In this document: positions 13,556 to 20,785 of the stretch, piece after piece | Numbering within the stretch: the first letter of the stretch is position 1 | Layout of the letters: every line of letters begins with the position of its first letter | Virus record (IMG/VR): IMGVR_UViG_3300044818_000002 | Location: 1-41,896 of that record | Strand: one strand, 5' to 3' | Source: a virus | DNA: 41,896 nucleotides | Notes under the pieces: model-generated | Databases searched by the model: none | Seen by the model: only the letters and a program-made list of their open reading frames with translations | Told to the model about the DNA's origin: nothing | Position numbers and translations under genes: made by a program

Positions 13556-14188
13556 ATGTCATCGATTCGATTAACTACCGCGCTACGCAACGCCATTGCC
13601 GCAAACGCAATTAAGAAATCAGGCGTCAATGCCGATCTTCAGGTTAATGCCGAGGCGTTTTCTGACCTTGCAGAAAAGGTGAGAGTCCAAATTTTCGGCG
13701 GTGAGAAAAAAGCGGCAGAAGTTGATGCTAAATATCGGCAAGCCATGAAGATCGAGAAGGAGTTACGAGACATTGGCGTTTATAACTTTTACATCCGAAG
13801 CGGCCGTAGCTGCGATATTTATCCTTCATTTGGAGGTGATCGTACCAAACTGGAATACGGAAAGGACAAGGACGACAACGACATTTACCGCCTAACGCCA
13901 GCTCGTGATATCTGCTTACTGGCTGCTGATGATTCACTAACTATCGAATTTCACAAATTGGACGATGAAAAACGTGGGTTAGAACAACGCCACGAAGAAG
14001 TGAAAGTTAATGTCTATGCGGCCCTTAACTCCGTATCAACTGTAAAGCGCTTACTGGAAGTATGGCCAGAAAGCAAAGAGCTTTTACCTGATGATCTTGA
14101 TGCAGCAAAAGCCGCGCTTCCAGCATTGAAAGTTGGCGACCTGAACAAAATGATCGGTCTGCCTACGGAAGAAGTGGCTGCGGTATAA
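13556..14188 (+). CDS. Nmad5-like protein (nucleotide-modification-associated)
   Basis: 210 residues starting MSSIRLTTALRNAIAANAIKK. The N-terminal pattern, overall length and first position in the pL operon resemble the Nmad5 family (nucleotide modification associated domain 5) of enterobacterial phages. The biochemical activity of that family is not established to my knowledge. A ribosome site GAGG lies about seven bases before the ATG. Family assignment rests on recalled sequence character and is moderate. Confidence 0.55.
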   Translation: MSSIRLTTALRNAIAANAIKKSGVNADLQVNAEAFSDLAEKVRVQIFGGEKKAAEVDAKYRQAMKIEKELRDIGVYNFYIRSGRSCDIYPSFGGDRTKLEYGKDKDDNDIYRLTPARDICLLAADDSLTIEFHKLDDEKRGLEQRHEEVKVNVYAALNSVSTVKRLLEVWPESKELLPDDLDAAKAALPALKVGDLNKMIGLPTEEVAAV

Positions 14189-14222
14189 CCAATCGCGCTC
14201 TACGGGGCGCACCGAGGCAATC

Positions 14223-14321
14223 ATGAGTGAACGAGGCGCATGGTGGTTGGCAGTAACTGTTTTGTGTCTGGATTTTTGGTTGGCTGTTGGTTTTGTTGTA
14301 GTGGTGGCAGTCGCCGGGTAA
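14223..14321 (+). CDS. 32-residue membrane peptide
   Basis: MSERGAWWLAVTVLCLDFW then LAVGFVVVVAVAG: a soluble start of about five residues followed by one continuous hydrophobic helix. GAGG sits a few bases before the ATG. Early-operon peptides of this type often disturb the host envelope or division (compare lambda Kil by position only). No homologue is recognised, and coding status rests on the ribosome site and hydrophobic pattern. Confidence 0.5.
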   Translation: MSERGAWWLAVTVLCLDFWLAVGFVVVVAVAG

Positions 14322-14337
14322 CCGGCGCACATCGGAA

Positions 14338-14401
14338 TGCTCACTCGCCCGATTCCTTAAGTCTGGGAGCGGTGGAGAATCCTGAAACTCATGAGTGAGC
14401 A
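14338..14401 (+). repeat. Inverted repeat upstream of C4-like RNA
   Basis: TGCTCACTC (14338-14346) and GAGTGAGCA (14393-14401) form a perfect 9-bp stem; GATTC/GAATC (14351/14377) can pair inside. The enclosed segment includes GGTGGAG ahead of a 19-codon frame (14391-14450) that I do not call as a gene. Confidence 0.4.
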
Positions 14402-14660
14402 GCCCAATGTGATTCAAGACTGGATGACTTCCTGCTTCAAGACGGTCTGATAAATGTCTAGTAAGTAGCGCCCCGAGGCGATAGTCGGTGACTGCTGGGA
14501 AAGACCAGCACACAACGGCGTGAATCATTTCCGGCTCATCCACCATTGCGAGTGGATCGGTCACGGAAGCCACACAAGCCAGCACGCAAACTGGCCCGAG
14601 TGGAGTTAAGCGCGGGGATCCTTACCGAGAAAGTGAAGGCTCGGGGAGATGGTTCACACC

Positions 14661-14725
14661 GTTGTGGTATCCGGTGATAGGCGGGCTCCCTCTCCGCCCG
14701 TGGGTTCAACTCCCGCCACCACAAC
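14661..14725 (+). ncRNA. C4-type antisense RNA with tRNA-like closing stem
   Basis: GTTGTGGT (14661-14668) pairs with ACCACAAC (14718-14725), closing two hairpins. Hairpin I has stem GGCGG/CCGCC (14680-14698) and displays CTCCCT in its loop. Hairpin II is T-arm-like: GTGGG, loop TTCAACT, CCCGC (14700-14716). There is no D arm, so it is not a tRNA. This is the layout of the phage P1/P7 C4 antisense RNA, an RNase P-processed repressor RNA. GGCTCCC (14684-14690) is perfectly complementary to GGGAGCC (14938-14944), the ribosome site of the next frame. Confidence 0.7.
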
Positions 14726-14787
14726 ATTATGCGCCGCGCCGGCGGCACTGCAGCGAAAGCAAGCGCAGATATCCGGCGGAGATTGCT

Positions 14788-14895
14788 GTGTGTAGTGAAG
14801 CTTTGGCGGCTGTTCGCTGGTTGGTGTCAGCCGCATTTTTTTACATATCAGGTGGCGTACTGTTCTGGGTTCCCCTTATCCCTTACACAGTATAA
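14788..14895 (+). CDS. 35-residue membrane peptide, possible leader peptide
   Basis: GTG start with GGAG six bases upstream. The peptide is MCSEALAAVRWLVSAAFFY followed by ISGGVLFWVPLIPYTV, a single hydrophobic helix. Its coding sequence covers the 5' arm (14841-14857) of a 17-bp hairpin whose 3' arm ends just before the ribosome site at 14938. Ribosomes on this frame would therefore change the folding ahead of the next gene. Coding is plausible, not certain. Confidence 0.45.
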   Translation: MCSEALAAVRWLVSAAFFYISGGVLFWVPLIPYTV

Positions 14896-14927
14896 AGCCC
14901 CGGCGCGGTGCGCCACCTGATGTGTGA
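14841..14927 (+). repeat. Long inverted repeat ahead of the C4 target
   Basis: Bases 14841-14857 pair with 14911-14927 over 17 positions with two G-T pairs; the core TCAGGTGGCG/CGCCACCTGA is perfect. An inner stem TACTGT/ACAGTA (14858-14863 and 14887-14892) continues from the 5' arm. The structure ends 11 bases before GGGAG at 14938. Confidence 0.6.
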
Positions 14928-14937
14928 GTAATTAACC

Positions 14938-14944
14938 GGGAGCC
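14938..14944 (+). promoter_or_regulatory. C4 target / Shine-Dalgarno of leader frame
   Basis: GGGAGCC serves as ribosome site for the ATG at 14951 and is the exact complement of GGCTCCC in the C4-like hairpin I. A second complementarity, AACCCG (14978-14983) with TGGGTT (14701-14706, one G-T pair), recalls the paired a/b target sites of P1 ant mRNA. Confidence 0.6.
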
Positions 14945-14950
14945 AGCGCT

Positions 14951-15133
14951 ATGCGGGCGTCTGGCCTCCCTTCTTCAAACCCGATTTTCTATCTGCGGAA
15001 AATTGCCAAATTTTGGCAGGGCTTCGCTTTGCCGAAAATCAGCGTGTGGGAATTAACGTATGAGCTGGATTACCACTTTTACCGGGCGTCACATGGACTT
15101 TGCGGCGCCGGCAGTCGAAAGCATCTGCATTGA
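14951..15133 (+). CDS. Leader frame controlled by C4 RNA (icd-like position)
   Basis: 60 codons, MRASGLPSSNPIFYLRKIAKF and onward, with GGGAG eight bases upstream. It overlaps the start of yfdR (15060) by 74 bases in another frame, as P1 icd overlaps ant. Translation through it would open the hairpin at 15015-15033 (GGCAGGG/CTTTGCC) that precedes yfdR. It may be a regulatory frame rather than a functional protein. No similarity to known Icd is evident. Confidence 0.4.
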   Translation: MRASGLPSSNPIFYLRKIAKFWQGFALPKISVWELTYELDYHFYRASHGLCGAGSRKHLH

Positions 15134-15590
15134 GGATATTGCCCAAGCGCTGTCCCATGAGTGCCGCTTCGCCGGGCATCTGCCGAACTTCTACAGCGTG
15201 GCACAACACTCAGTGCTGTGCAGCCAAATCGTGGCGCCAGAGTTCGCTTTTGAGGCGCTGATGCACGATGCCACCGAAGCCTATTGCAAGGACATCCCTG
15301 CCCCACTTAAACGCCTGCTGCCGGATTACCAGATCATCGAAGACCAGCTCGACGCAGTGATCCGCCAGCGCTTCGGCCTTCCTCTGCAGATGGATATCGC
15401 TGTGAAGTATGCAGACCTGGTGATGCTGGCTACCGAACGCCGGGATCTCGATATCGATGACGGCCAGGTCTGGCCAATGCTGGAAGGTATTTTCCCTGCT
15501 GAAATCGTGATCAACCCGGTTATGCCGGTGCAAGCGCGGGCAATGTTCATTGCTCGGTTCAATGAGCTGACAGAGTGGGGAGTGCTGTGA
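15060..15590 (+). CDS. yfdR: HD-domain phosphohydrolase, YfdR-like
   Basis: 176 residues very like E. coli prophage CPS-53 YfdR: CRFAGHLPNFYSVAQHSVLCSQ and EFAFEALMHDATEAYCKDIPA are nearly the same by recall. Metal ligands are H40 or H50, the H69-D70 pair, and D119 in KYADL. HD proteins of this type are deoxynucleotide 5'-phosphatases or related hydrolases. Initiation may be coupled to the overlapping upstream frame, which the C4-like RNA targets. The exonuclease gene follows with a TGATG junction. Confidence 0.88.
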   Translation: MSWITTFTGRHMDFAAPAVESICIEDIAQALSHECRFAGHLPNFYSVAQHSVLCSQIVAPEFAFEALMHDATEAYCKDIPAPLKRLLPDYQIIEDQLDAVIRQRFGLPLQMDIAVKYADLVMLATERRDLDIDDGQVWPMLEGIFPAEIVINPVMPVQARAMFIARFNELTEWGVL

Positions 15591-16210
15591 TGATCAACAC
15601 TATCACGATCGATACCGAAACCCTCGACGTTACGCCGTCAGCAGTACTCCTTTCTATCGGTGGGTTTGCGTTTGACATTGGTGACGTTCACCAGACACAG
15701 CAAAGTATCATCCAAGTGGCGCGCGATGGCGAGCTGGCAGACTTTTCAGCCAACGCATTTTACTGCCTGGCCGACACCTTCGACCAGTTGATGAAAGGCC
15801 GCACCGTTAGCGCAGAAACCCAGACTTTCTGGCGTAAGCAAGGCGAAGACGCGCAGGACGCTTTAACCGGCGACCGTGAGCCACTGCGCCAATGCCTTGG
15901 GCTGCTGTCCAACTGGATCAAGCAACACCCCAACGCCCGCGTATTTTTCCGTGGTACCGACTTTGACGGCTCGATCCTTGAACATGCCTACCGCATGTAT
16001 GAGATGGAATGCCCGTGGCACTGGTGCGGTAAACGCGACGTACGGACCTATATCGACGCCATGACCAAAGGCACTAAGGGCTACCTTCCCAAAACCCACC
16101 AGCCATGCGTCGCGATGGTTAAGCATCATTCACTGCATGACGCTATGAACGACGCTGAGCAGATGGCCATTGCCTATCAACTGAATAGCCAACAGGTAGG
16201 TGCAGCATGA
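15590..16210 (+). CDS. DEDD-type 3'-5' exonuclease (DUF5051-like)
   Basis: 206 residues. ITIDTETLD carries D8 and E10 of the first exonuclease motif; VFFRGTDFDGSILE supplies the second acidic site and HHSLHDAMNDAEQM the H/D of the third. This is the compact Rv2179c/DUF5051-type exonuclease common in enterobacterial phages. The start at 15590 has GGGGAG seven bases upstream and shares an A with the yfdR stop (TGATG). Confidence 0.83.
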   Translation: MINTITIDTETLDVTPSAVLLSIGGFAFDIGDVHQTQQSIIQVARDGELADFSANAFYCLADTFDQLMKGRTVSAETQTFWRKQGEDAQDALTGDREPLRQCLGLLSNWIKQHPNARVFFRGTDFDGSILEHAYRMYEMECPWHWCGKRDVRTYIDAMTKGTKGYLPKTHQPCVAMVKHHSLHDAMNDAEQMAIAYQLNSQQVGAA

Positions 16211-16626
16211 GCGAAGTATTGAGCTATGCAGCATTGAAGGAATCGCACGACCAGATGCTCGCCGAGAATGTAGCGATGAAGGCTGCGCTTACCGGAGAGA
16301 AGTATCTCGATTTCATCAAGCAGAACAAATGGAACCCAGGCGCGAAAACGGTCAACGGTAATTTTTCATGCTTCATTGATCCAGAAGTTGATTTCGGCTC
16401 GATGGTTTATTCGTTTGCAAAGGAACTGATCGATACGGCTGCAACCCCAGCCACTGACGCCGCCGTTGCAGCTATCGAAGCGCGCGGAGTGGAGAAGCTG
16501 GCGGCATGGGCTTCAGAGCAAGAGTCAATGGCAGTCGGTGATGGCGACCAGAAAGAGGCCGGTATTTATCGTCAGGTAGAAGCTAGGGCTAAGCATTTCG
16601 CCGCCGAGCTGCGGGAGGCCAAATGA
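16207..16626 (+). CDS. Helical early protein, unknown
   Basis: 139 residues, mostly alpha-helical, starting MSEVLSYAALKESHDQMLAEN and ending EARAKHFAAELREAK. The Ala/Glu-rich C-terminal half resembles the coiled tails of Ead/Ea22-like accessory proteins. ATGA overlaps at both ends tie it to the exonuclease and the cytosine methylase. Function unknown. Confidence 0.65.
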   Translation: MSEVLSYAALKESHDQMLAENVAMKAALTGEKYLDFIKQNKWNPGAKTVNGNFSCFIDPEVDFGSMVYSFAKELIDTAATPATDAAVAAIEARGVEKLAAWASEQESMAVGDGDQKEAGIYRQVEARAKHFAAELREAK

Positions 16627-17549
16627 AAGGTATCGACTTATTCGCAGGCCTTGGAGGCTCATCAACCGGCGCGACAAAAGCAGGTGTGGAAATCGTCTGG
16701 GCGGCAAATCACTGGCAGGAAGCTGTTGATGCTCACACGCTGAATCACCCCAACACCGTTCACGCGTGTCAGGACTTGCACCAGGCTAACTTTGCGTCGG
16801 TGTTAGCTTTAGCACCCAAGCTTGACCTATTGCTGGCCTCTCCGTGCTGTCAGGGCCACAGCAAAGCACGCGGCAAAGCCAACGGTAACCCGCAACACGA
16901 TGCAAGCCGCTCAACGGCGTGGTCGGTGCCGGCAGCAGCCGAAGTGCTGAAGCCTGAGCAAATCATCGTTGAGAACGTACCGGAATTCCTGCAGTGGGCG
17001 CTGTACCCAGCGTGGGAACACGCGATGCAGACGCTGGGCTATTCACTGGCGTCACACATCGTTGATTGCGCCGATTTGGGCGTACCGCAGAACCGCGTCC
17101 GCATGTTCATCGTCTGTACCAAGAGCAAGAATCCGCTGATGCTGGCGTTACCAAAACTGCCTCATGTATCTGCGGAATCGTTCATTGATTTCGAAGGCGG
17201 ACGCTGGTCACCCGTCAATAAACCTGGTCGCGCAGCAGCAACGCTCGATAGGGTTAAAAACGGACGCGCTCAATTCGGTGACCGGTTCCTGATTTCTTAC
17301 TACGGCAACACCAAATCAGGCCGTTCCCTGCAGCGCCCGATAGGGACTATTACTACGCGTGACCGCTGGGCTGTCGTAGACGGTGACCGCATGCGCATCC
17401 TGACGAAAGAGGAAAACATGCTGGCCATGTCTTTCCCTGCCGACTACATCAACCCGCCATCGCACAAGCTGACCGTACACATGGCTGGTAACGCGGTGCC
17501 GCCCGAGGCGATGTATCAAATGGTTAAAGCACTGAAGGAGCAAGCGTGA
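16623..17549 (+). CDS. DNA cytosine-5 methyltransferase
   Basis: 308 residues with the C5 methylase motifs in order: motif I DLFAGLGG (5-12), catalytic SPCCQG with C75 (73-78), ENV (117-119), QNRVR (156-160), and motif X GNAVPP (289-294). The target-recognition region between about 175 and 270 is short, as in small phage enzymes, so a short site is likely. It may protect phage DNA from restriction. No cognate restriction gene is nearby. Confidence 0.93.
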   Translation: MKGIDLFAGLGGSSTGATKAGVEIVWAANHWQEAVDAHTLNHPNTVHACQDLHQANFASVLALAPKLDLLLASPCCQGHSKARGKANGNPQHDASRSTAWSVPAAAEVLKPEQIIVENVPEFLQWALYPAWEHAMQTLGYSLASHIVDCADLGVPQNRVRMFIVCTKSKNPLMLALPKLPHVSAESFIDFEGGRWSPVNKPGRAAATLDRVKNGRAQFGDRFLISYYGNTKSGRSLQRPIGTITTRDRWAVVDGDRMRILTKEENMLAMSFPADYINPPSHKLTVHMAGNAVPPEAMYQMVKALKEQA

Positions 17550-17857
17550 TGGCTAAACGTGGGCAACTTACCCCAGAAATTCAGCAGAGAGCAAAGGAAT
17601 TGCTGAGCATTGAGCTAACTCAGAAGGAACTGCGCCTGATGCCATTCGTGCAGCATAACGCGATGAATGAAGGATTCATCGACCGGCAGCGAATTAACGC
17701 AGCTGAGTTGGAAATTCTCGGTGATTGGGAGTTTTTAGGCTTCGGCGATTTCATCGGGAATCTGTCCATCACTAAAGCCTTCTGGGACGCCATGAGCGAA
17801 CTCGTTTGGCTCGGCTATGTCGATTATGCAAATCAGCGGGAGGCCCAGCATGGCTAA
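17549..17857 (+). CDS. Small early protein, unknown
   Basis: 102 residues starting MAKRGQLTPEIQQRAKELL. AAGGAG lies eight bases upstream; the ATG shares an A with the methylase stop (TGATG), so I prefer it to the GTG one codon earlier. Helical N-terminal half, aromatic C-terminal half. No family recognised. Confidence 0.65.
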   Translation: MAKRGQLTPEIQQRAKELLSIELTQKELRLMPFVQHNAMNEGFIDRQRINAAELEILGDWEFLGFGDFIGNLSITKAFWDAMSELVWLGYVDYANQREAQHG

Positions 17858-18080
17858 GCGTAAGAGCAACAACGCAGAGTTAACCGCCTGCCCGCATTGC
17901 GGCGGAGAGAACGGCTACCACACGAAAGAGATCGTGGACTTCAAGCAGTTCTATGACTGGTCAGGCGAGTTTCAGGAAGGTCAACACACCAGCGACATCA
18001 GAGGCGGAAAGGCGTTCTACTGCTGCGACTGCGGCAGGAACATCACAAAGCACGTCAAGGCCCAGGAGAAAGCATTATGA
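17850..18080 (+). CDS. Small zinc-ribbon protein
   Basis: 76 residues with two Cys pairs: CPHCGG (12 onward) and CCDCG (near 60), as in Lar-like/zinc-ribbon early phage proteins. GGGAGG six bases upstream sets the ATG at 17850, eight bases inside the preceding gene. It probably binds zinc; its partner is unknown. Confidence 0.68.
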   Translation: MAKRKSNNAELTACPHCGGENGYHTKEIVDFKQFYDWSGEFQEGQHTSDIRGGKAFYCCDCGRNITKHVKAQEKAL

Positions 18081-18362
18081 GCAAGGTAAGCACGGCAAAT
18101 CAGATTAGCGAGCGGTGGCATCTGGAAAGGATGGCAAAGCATCGCCGCACATATAGTGCCGCTGGCAGCCCTGACAGGGATCGATGGGCTGAAATAGTGA
18201 GAGCTTAACTCTACAGAACTGAAGGAACTTTTAACCTGGCACCCCACGGAAAACAGCGCGGCAACCGATCCGATTCTTTGGGCTGCCATGCATAACAAAA
18301 TCAGCCTCGCGCTGGTAAGGGTGGCTGTGGATGAGGCCAAAAAGGAGCAGAGCAATGGATAA
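18077..18362 (+). pseudogene. Probable single gene split by a frameshift
   Basis: An ATG at 18077 (ATGA overlap) opens 43 codons, MSKVSTANQISERWHLERM to WAEIVRA, stopping at 18208. Another frame from 18201 to 18362 reads ELNSTELKELLTWHP and onward to VDEAKKEQSNG. It has no usable start codon or ribosome site but ends overlapping the next gene's start, as real genes here do. A -1 shift near 18200 would join them into about 97 residues. No classic slippery heptamer is present, so a mutation or sequencing error is likelier than programmed shifting. The first half alone may be expressed. Confidence 0.5.
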
Positions 18363-18888
18363 ATTCAGCGAACTGAAAGCCACAATTCCCGCAGACAAGA
18401 AAAGCCGTGAAGCTGTTGCCGCTGGTTTTGTCACTGATAACAACTCCGGTGGTTATTTCGTCATTGAATGTCAAGAGTGCGGCGCGGTTTTCCCAAGCCA
18501 GCAGGCAGACGGCGGCGGTCCGATTGCAGACACAGGCGATTACTATGACGCTATATGCCCTCACTGCGGAGAAGAAGGCCCAGAAGAGTGTGACAACGTT
18601 GGGTTAGCGTGGAATGTTCAGCAATCCAAAATAGTGGCACTGCTGGCAGAGCTGGAAGCGAAGGATAAGCGCATCGCCGAGCTGGAGAGTGATTTAGGGC
18701 TTAAGCATGTGCGAGCCGTAGAAGAGGCGTTAATTTTCGCGACTGATAGAAATTCAGAGTTGGAAGCCAAGCTGGCTACGCCGGTGCGGTTGCCGACAGC
18801 GGCGCGCGGGAAACTTAACGCCGGGTTAACACGCCTCGCAATCAAAAATGCTGGCTTCACATTCACCTCAGAGGGGGATGAACAGTGA
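18355..18888 (+). CDS. Ead/Ea22-like accessory protein with Cys pairs
   Basis: 177 residues. Two CxxC pairs (CQEC near 39 and CPHC near 68) suggest a zinc site in the N-terminal half; the middle is a coiled coil (VALLAELEAKDKRIAELES); the end matches the variable tails of Ead/Ea22-type proteins. AGGAG seven bases upstream sets the start at 18355. Confidence 0.65.
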   Translation: MDKFSELKATIPADKKSREAVAAGFVTDNNSGGYFVIECQECGAVFPSQQADGGGPIADTGDYYDAICPHCGEEGPEECDNVGLAWNVQQSKIVALLAELEAKDKRIAELESDLGLKHVRAVEEALIFATDRNSELEAKLATPVRLPTAARGKLNAGLTRLAIKNAGFTFTSEGDEQ

Positions 18889-19079
18889 AAACGATAGTTA
18901 TGTTTGTCGCTGGTTACGAGATTGAGCTGTACCAGTCAGTGGTAGGCCCAAACAAAGGTCAGCTTACTTTTACTGATAACGGCGGAGGTGAGGGCGAAGG
19001 CTGTACATTGCGTATCAATCGTGATGACGCCGCCAGAATTGCGGTGGCACTCAACACCTTTGCTCAGGGGGATGAGTAG
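18885..19079 (+). CDS. Small early protein, unknown
   Basis: 64 residues beginning at GTG 18885, which overlaps the previous stop as GTGA. Sequence MKTIVMFVAGYEIELYQSV with a Gly/Glu-rich centre (DNGGGEGEGCTLRINRDDAAR). Probably translationally coupled. No family recognised. Confidence 0.55.
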   Translation: MKTIVMFVAGYEIELYQSVVGPNKGQLTFTDNGGGEGEGCTLRINRDDAARIAVALNTFAQGDE

Positions 19080-19298
19080 ATGATGTTCGCAAAGCGCAAG
19101 CAACCAAAGCCATCAGCGATTGCCAATAAATACCTATTCGCTCGGGCATTTTTCAAGAATGTTCGCCCAGGCATTGAGATTGGCGTAAGCGCCGGGCATC
19201 AGCAAGTGCGCATCTACATGTCCGGCGCATGGTGGAACAACGACCCTATCAAAACAGCGGCAAACATTCACATTAATTGGGGAGGGATTGGTGCATGA
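19080..19298 (+). CDS. Small early protein, unknown
   Basis: 72 residues, basic start (MMFAKRKQPKPSAIANKYLF) and an aromatic end (SGAWWNNDPIKTAANIHINW). It starts directly after the previous stop with GGGGGATG as ribosome region and overlaps the next gene as ATGA. Function unknown. Confidence 0.6.
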   Translation: MMFAKRKQPKPSAIANKYLFARAFFKNVRPGIEIGVSAGHQQVRIYMSGAWWNNDPIKTAANIHINWGGIGA

Positions 19299-19924
19299 CA
19301 CAGACACTAACGACTGACGAGCTGCGCGATATTGTAGCCAACGCAAAAACATCATTAGAGCAGTATCTGGCGCTGGAACTCCTGGCTAACCGGGAGGCGC
19401 AGCCGGTGGCAGTTCCAGATTCGCTTACGTATTTGAGAGAGGAAATTATCTGCAACGTATTAAACGATGATGACAATTCCCCAATGGCGCATGCAGCCAG
19501 GATTCTGGCACGAGAGGTTAAATTCTGGCGGTCGCAACCCCTTTTCACCGCCCCGCCCGCGGCACCTGTAAACCCAGAGCTTACAGGTGCGCCAGCAGTG
19601 AACCTATCGCCAGATTTTGAGGCGTGGTTTAACAGTCCGGAGGCAGGGTTGCGCGTGGTTAATTTCCACATCCAGCACGAACTGCAATTGAAATCATGGA
19701 ACGCCTGCTGCGCTGCAATGCTGGCTCAACCTGTAAGTCAGGGTTACAAGTTGCCAGACAACGTGCGCGAAGCTCTTACACTAGCGTTACAGGCTATGGA
19801 ATTTATGGGCGACATTCTGAATAACATCGACGCTGTATGCACCGAAGATGTTGAGTATGTTACCCCGGCATTCAATGCAGTTCGCGTTTTGCTGGCAGCA
19901 GCACCGGAGGGCGGCAATGGCTAA
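19295..19924 (+). CDS. Ea22-like accessory protein
   Basis: 209 residues starting MTQTLTTDELRDIVANAK. The Ala/Pro segment SQPLFTAPPAAPVNPE and the SWNACCAAML stretch are hallmarks of modular accessory proteins of lambdoid early regions. Such proteins vary by module shuffling. GGGAGG about nine bases upstream sets the start; overlaps the previous gene as ATGA. Confidence 0.62.
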   Translation: MTQTLTTDELRDIVANAKTSLEQYLALELLANREAQPVAVPDSLTYLREEIICNVLNDDDNSPMAHAARILAREVKFWRSQPLFTAPPAAPVNPELTGAPAVNLSPDFEAWFNSPEAGLRVVNFHIQHELQLKSWNACCAAMLAQPVSQGYKLPDNVREALTLALQAMEFMGDILNNIDAVCTEDVEYVTPAFNAVRVLLAAAPEGGNG

Positions 19925-20255
19925 GACGTCAGCAGAGCGCAAAGCTGCTCAGAGAATACGAGAAGCATTGTCTGGGGTGGAAACCCCAGATATCAAAATG
20001 GATAAGCAGGAAATGGATATGCTTCGCGAAAACTGCGTACTTCGTCGGCCCGGCCGGGAGCCATACGACATCAGTGAATACCTGACAATGCTGATCAGAA
20101 AAGATAATGCGGAGCTGAAGCAGATGATCGCCCACCAGCAGAAGCGTTCATGCAGGAAATGCGGCGATCAATTGCCGGTTACCAAATGCCCTTGTGTGGG
20201 TGAGTCAGCGTGCTGGCTTACCCTAGGTTGGCACGAAACAAAACTAACAGTGTGA
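19917..20255 (+). CDS. Small protein with C-terminal Cys cluster
   Basis: 112 residues, MAKTSAERKAAQRIREALSG and onward, with a basic helical start recalling ribbon-helix-helix or small regulatory proteins, and a C-terminal zinc-like cluster CRKCGDQLPVTKCPC. GGAGG six bases upstream sets the ATG at 19917, inside the end of the preceding gene. Possible nucleic-acid binding; no firm family. Confidence 0.6.
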   Translation: MAKTSAERKAAQRIREALSGVETPDIKMDKQEMDMLRENCVLRRPGREPYDISEYLTMLIRKDNAELKQMIAHQQKRSCRKCGDQLPVTKCPCVGESACWLTLGWHETKLTV

Positions 20256-20312
20256 CATGTCACGATTGAATTAATGCCCGTATGCGGCGGGCCCAATGTG
20301 TGGAGAAAAATC

Positions 20313-20570
20313 ATGAATACAATGTTTTTGCTAATGGCGGAGTTCAACACCGCCTCAATACCCCTTGCTGACGTGTGCGAAAAGTACTTTGGTATGAAGT
20401 CGGCAACCGCTGATAAGAAGGCCACTATGGGGCAGCTTCCAGTTCCAACGTTCAGAGCTGGAGAAAGCCAGAAGGCACCGCGGATGATTCATATTCAGGA
20501 TTTGGCAGAGTACATAGACAAACAGCGAGAGCAGGGAAAAGAGCACTTTAAATTGATGCAACACAACTAA
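20313..20570 (+). CDS. PrtN-family protein in excisionase position
   Basis: 85 residues opening MNTMFLLMAEFNTASIPLAD, with GESQKAPRMIHIQDLAEYID in the second half. This matches the pyocin activator PrtN family, common next to phage integrases. The winged-helix-like fold and location before int suggest a DNA-binding directionality or regulatory factor. Function here is inferred. GGAG seven bases upstream; a strong terminator follows. Confidence 0.75.
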   Translation: MNTMFLLMAEFNTASIPLADVCEKYFGMKSATADKKATMGQLPVPTFRAGESQKAPRMIHIQDLAEYIDKQREQGKEHFKLMQHN

Positions 20571-20574
20571 TCAT

Positions 20575-20596
20575 GCCGGGCAATGCCCGGCTTTTT
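20575..20596 (+). terminator. Strong terminator ending the pL operon
   Basis: GCCGGGC (20575-20581) and GCCCGGC (20585-20591) form a perfect 7-bp stem with a three-base loop, followed by TTTTT (20592-20596). It separates the pL operon from int, so int probably relies on its own promoter. Confidence 0.85.
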
Positions 20597-20765
20597 ATAT
20601 CTTATTTTTGTAATTTTCTTACCTTTATATCACCACTTGGTACCCCAATGGCACCCCACCAACAAATAACCAATTGATTAATAAAAAATAAACCCCGACA
20701 AAGCGCCGGTTCCACTCCTAATGAGGTTGAAATAAAATAATTTAAAATCAACACTTAACACCAAT
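20597..20765. other. AT-rich stretch upstream of int
   Basis: No gene. AT-rich with clusters of short repeats such as GGTACCCCAATGGCACCCC (around 20640). It could hold integrase arm sites, but no core can be identified without the host junction. Confidence 0.3.
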
Positions 20766-20785
20766 AACTGTTTTTATGAACAGTA
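20766..20785. promoter_or_regulatory. LexA (SOS) box upstream of int
   Basis: AACTGTTTTTATGAACAGTA contains CTGT-N8-ACAG exactly. A -10-like TATAGT lies at 20790-20795, so bound LexA would cover the promoter upstream half. The integrase ATG is at 20878. Confidence 0.7.

Noticed and set aside
14391-14450. 19-codon frame MSEQPNVIQDWMTSCFKTV
   Set aside because: The nearest GGAG is too far from the ATG and the peptide has no distinctive character.
14661-14725. A tRNA-Gly gene (T-arm-like hairpin and a CCC anticodon-like loop)
   Set aside because: No D arm, only about 65 bases, and almost no variable region. The layout and complementarity to the downstream ribosome site fit a C4-type RNA better.
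14536-14748. 70-residue minus-strand frame with WWRELNPRAER
   Set aside because: This kind of sequence is the usual false frame opposite T-arm-like DNA; it lies antisense to the C4-like RNA.
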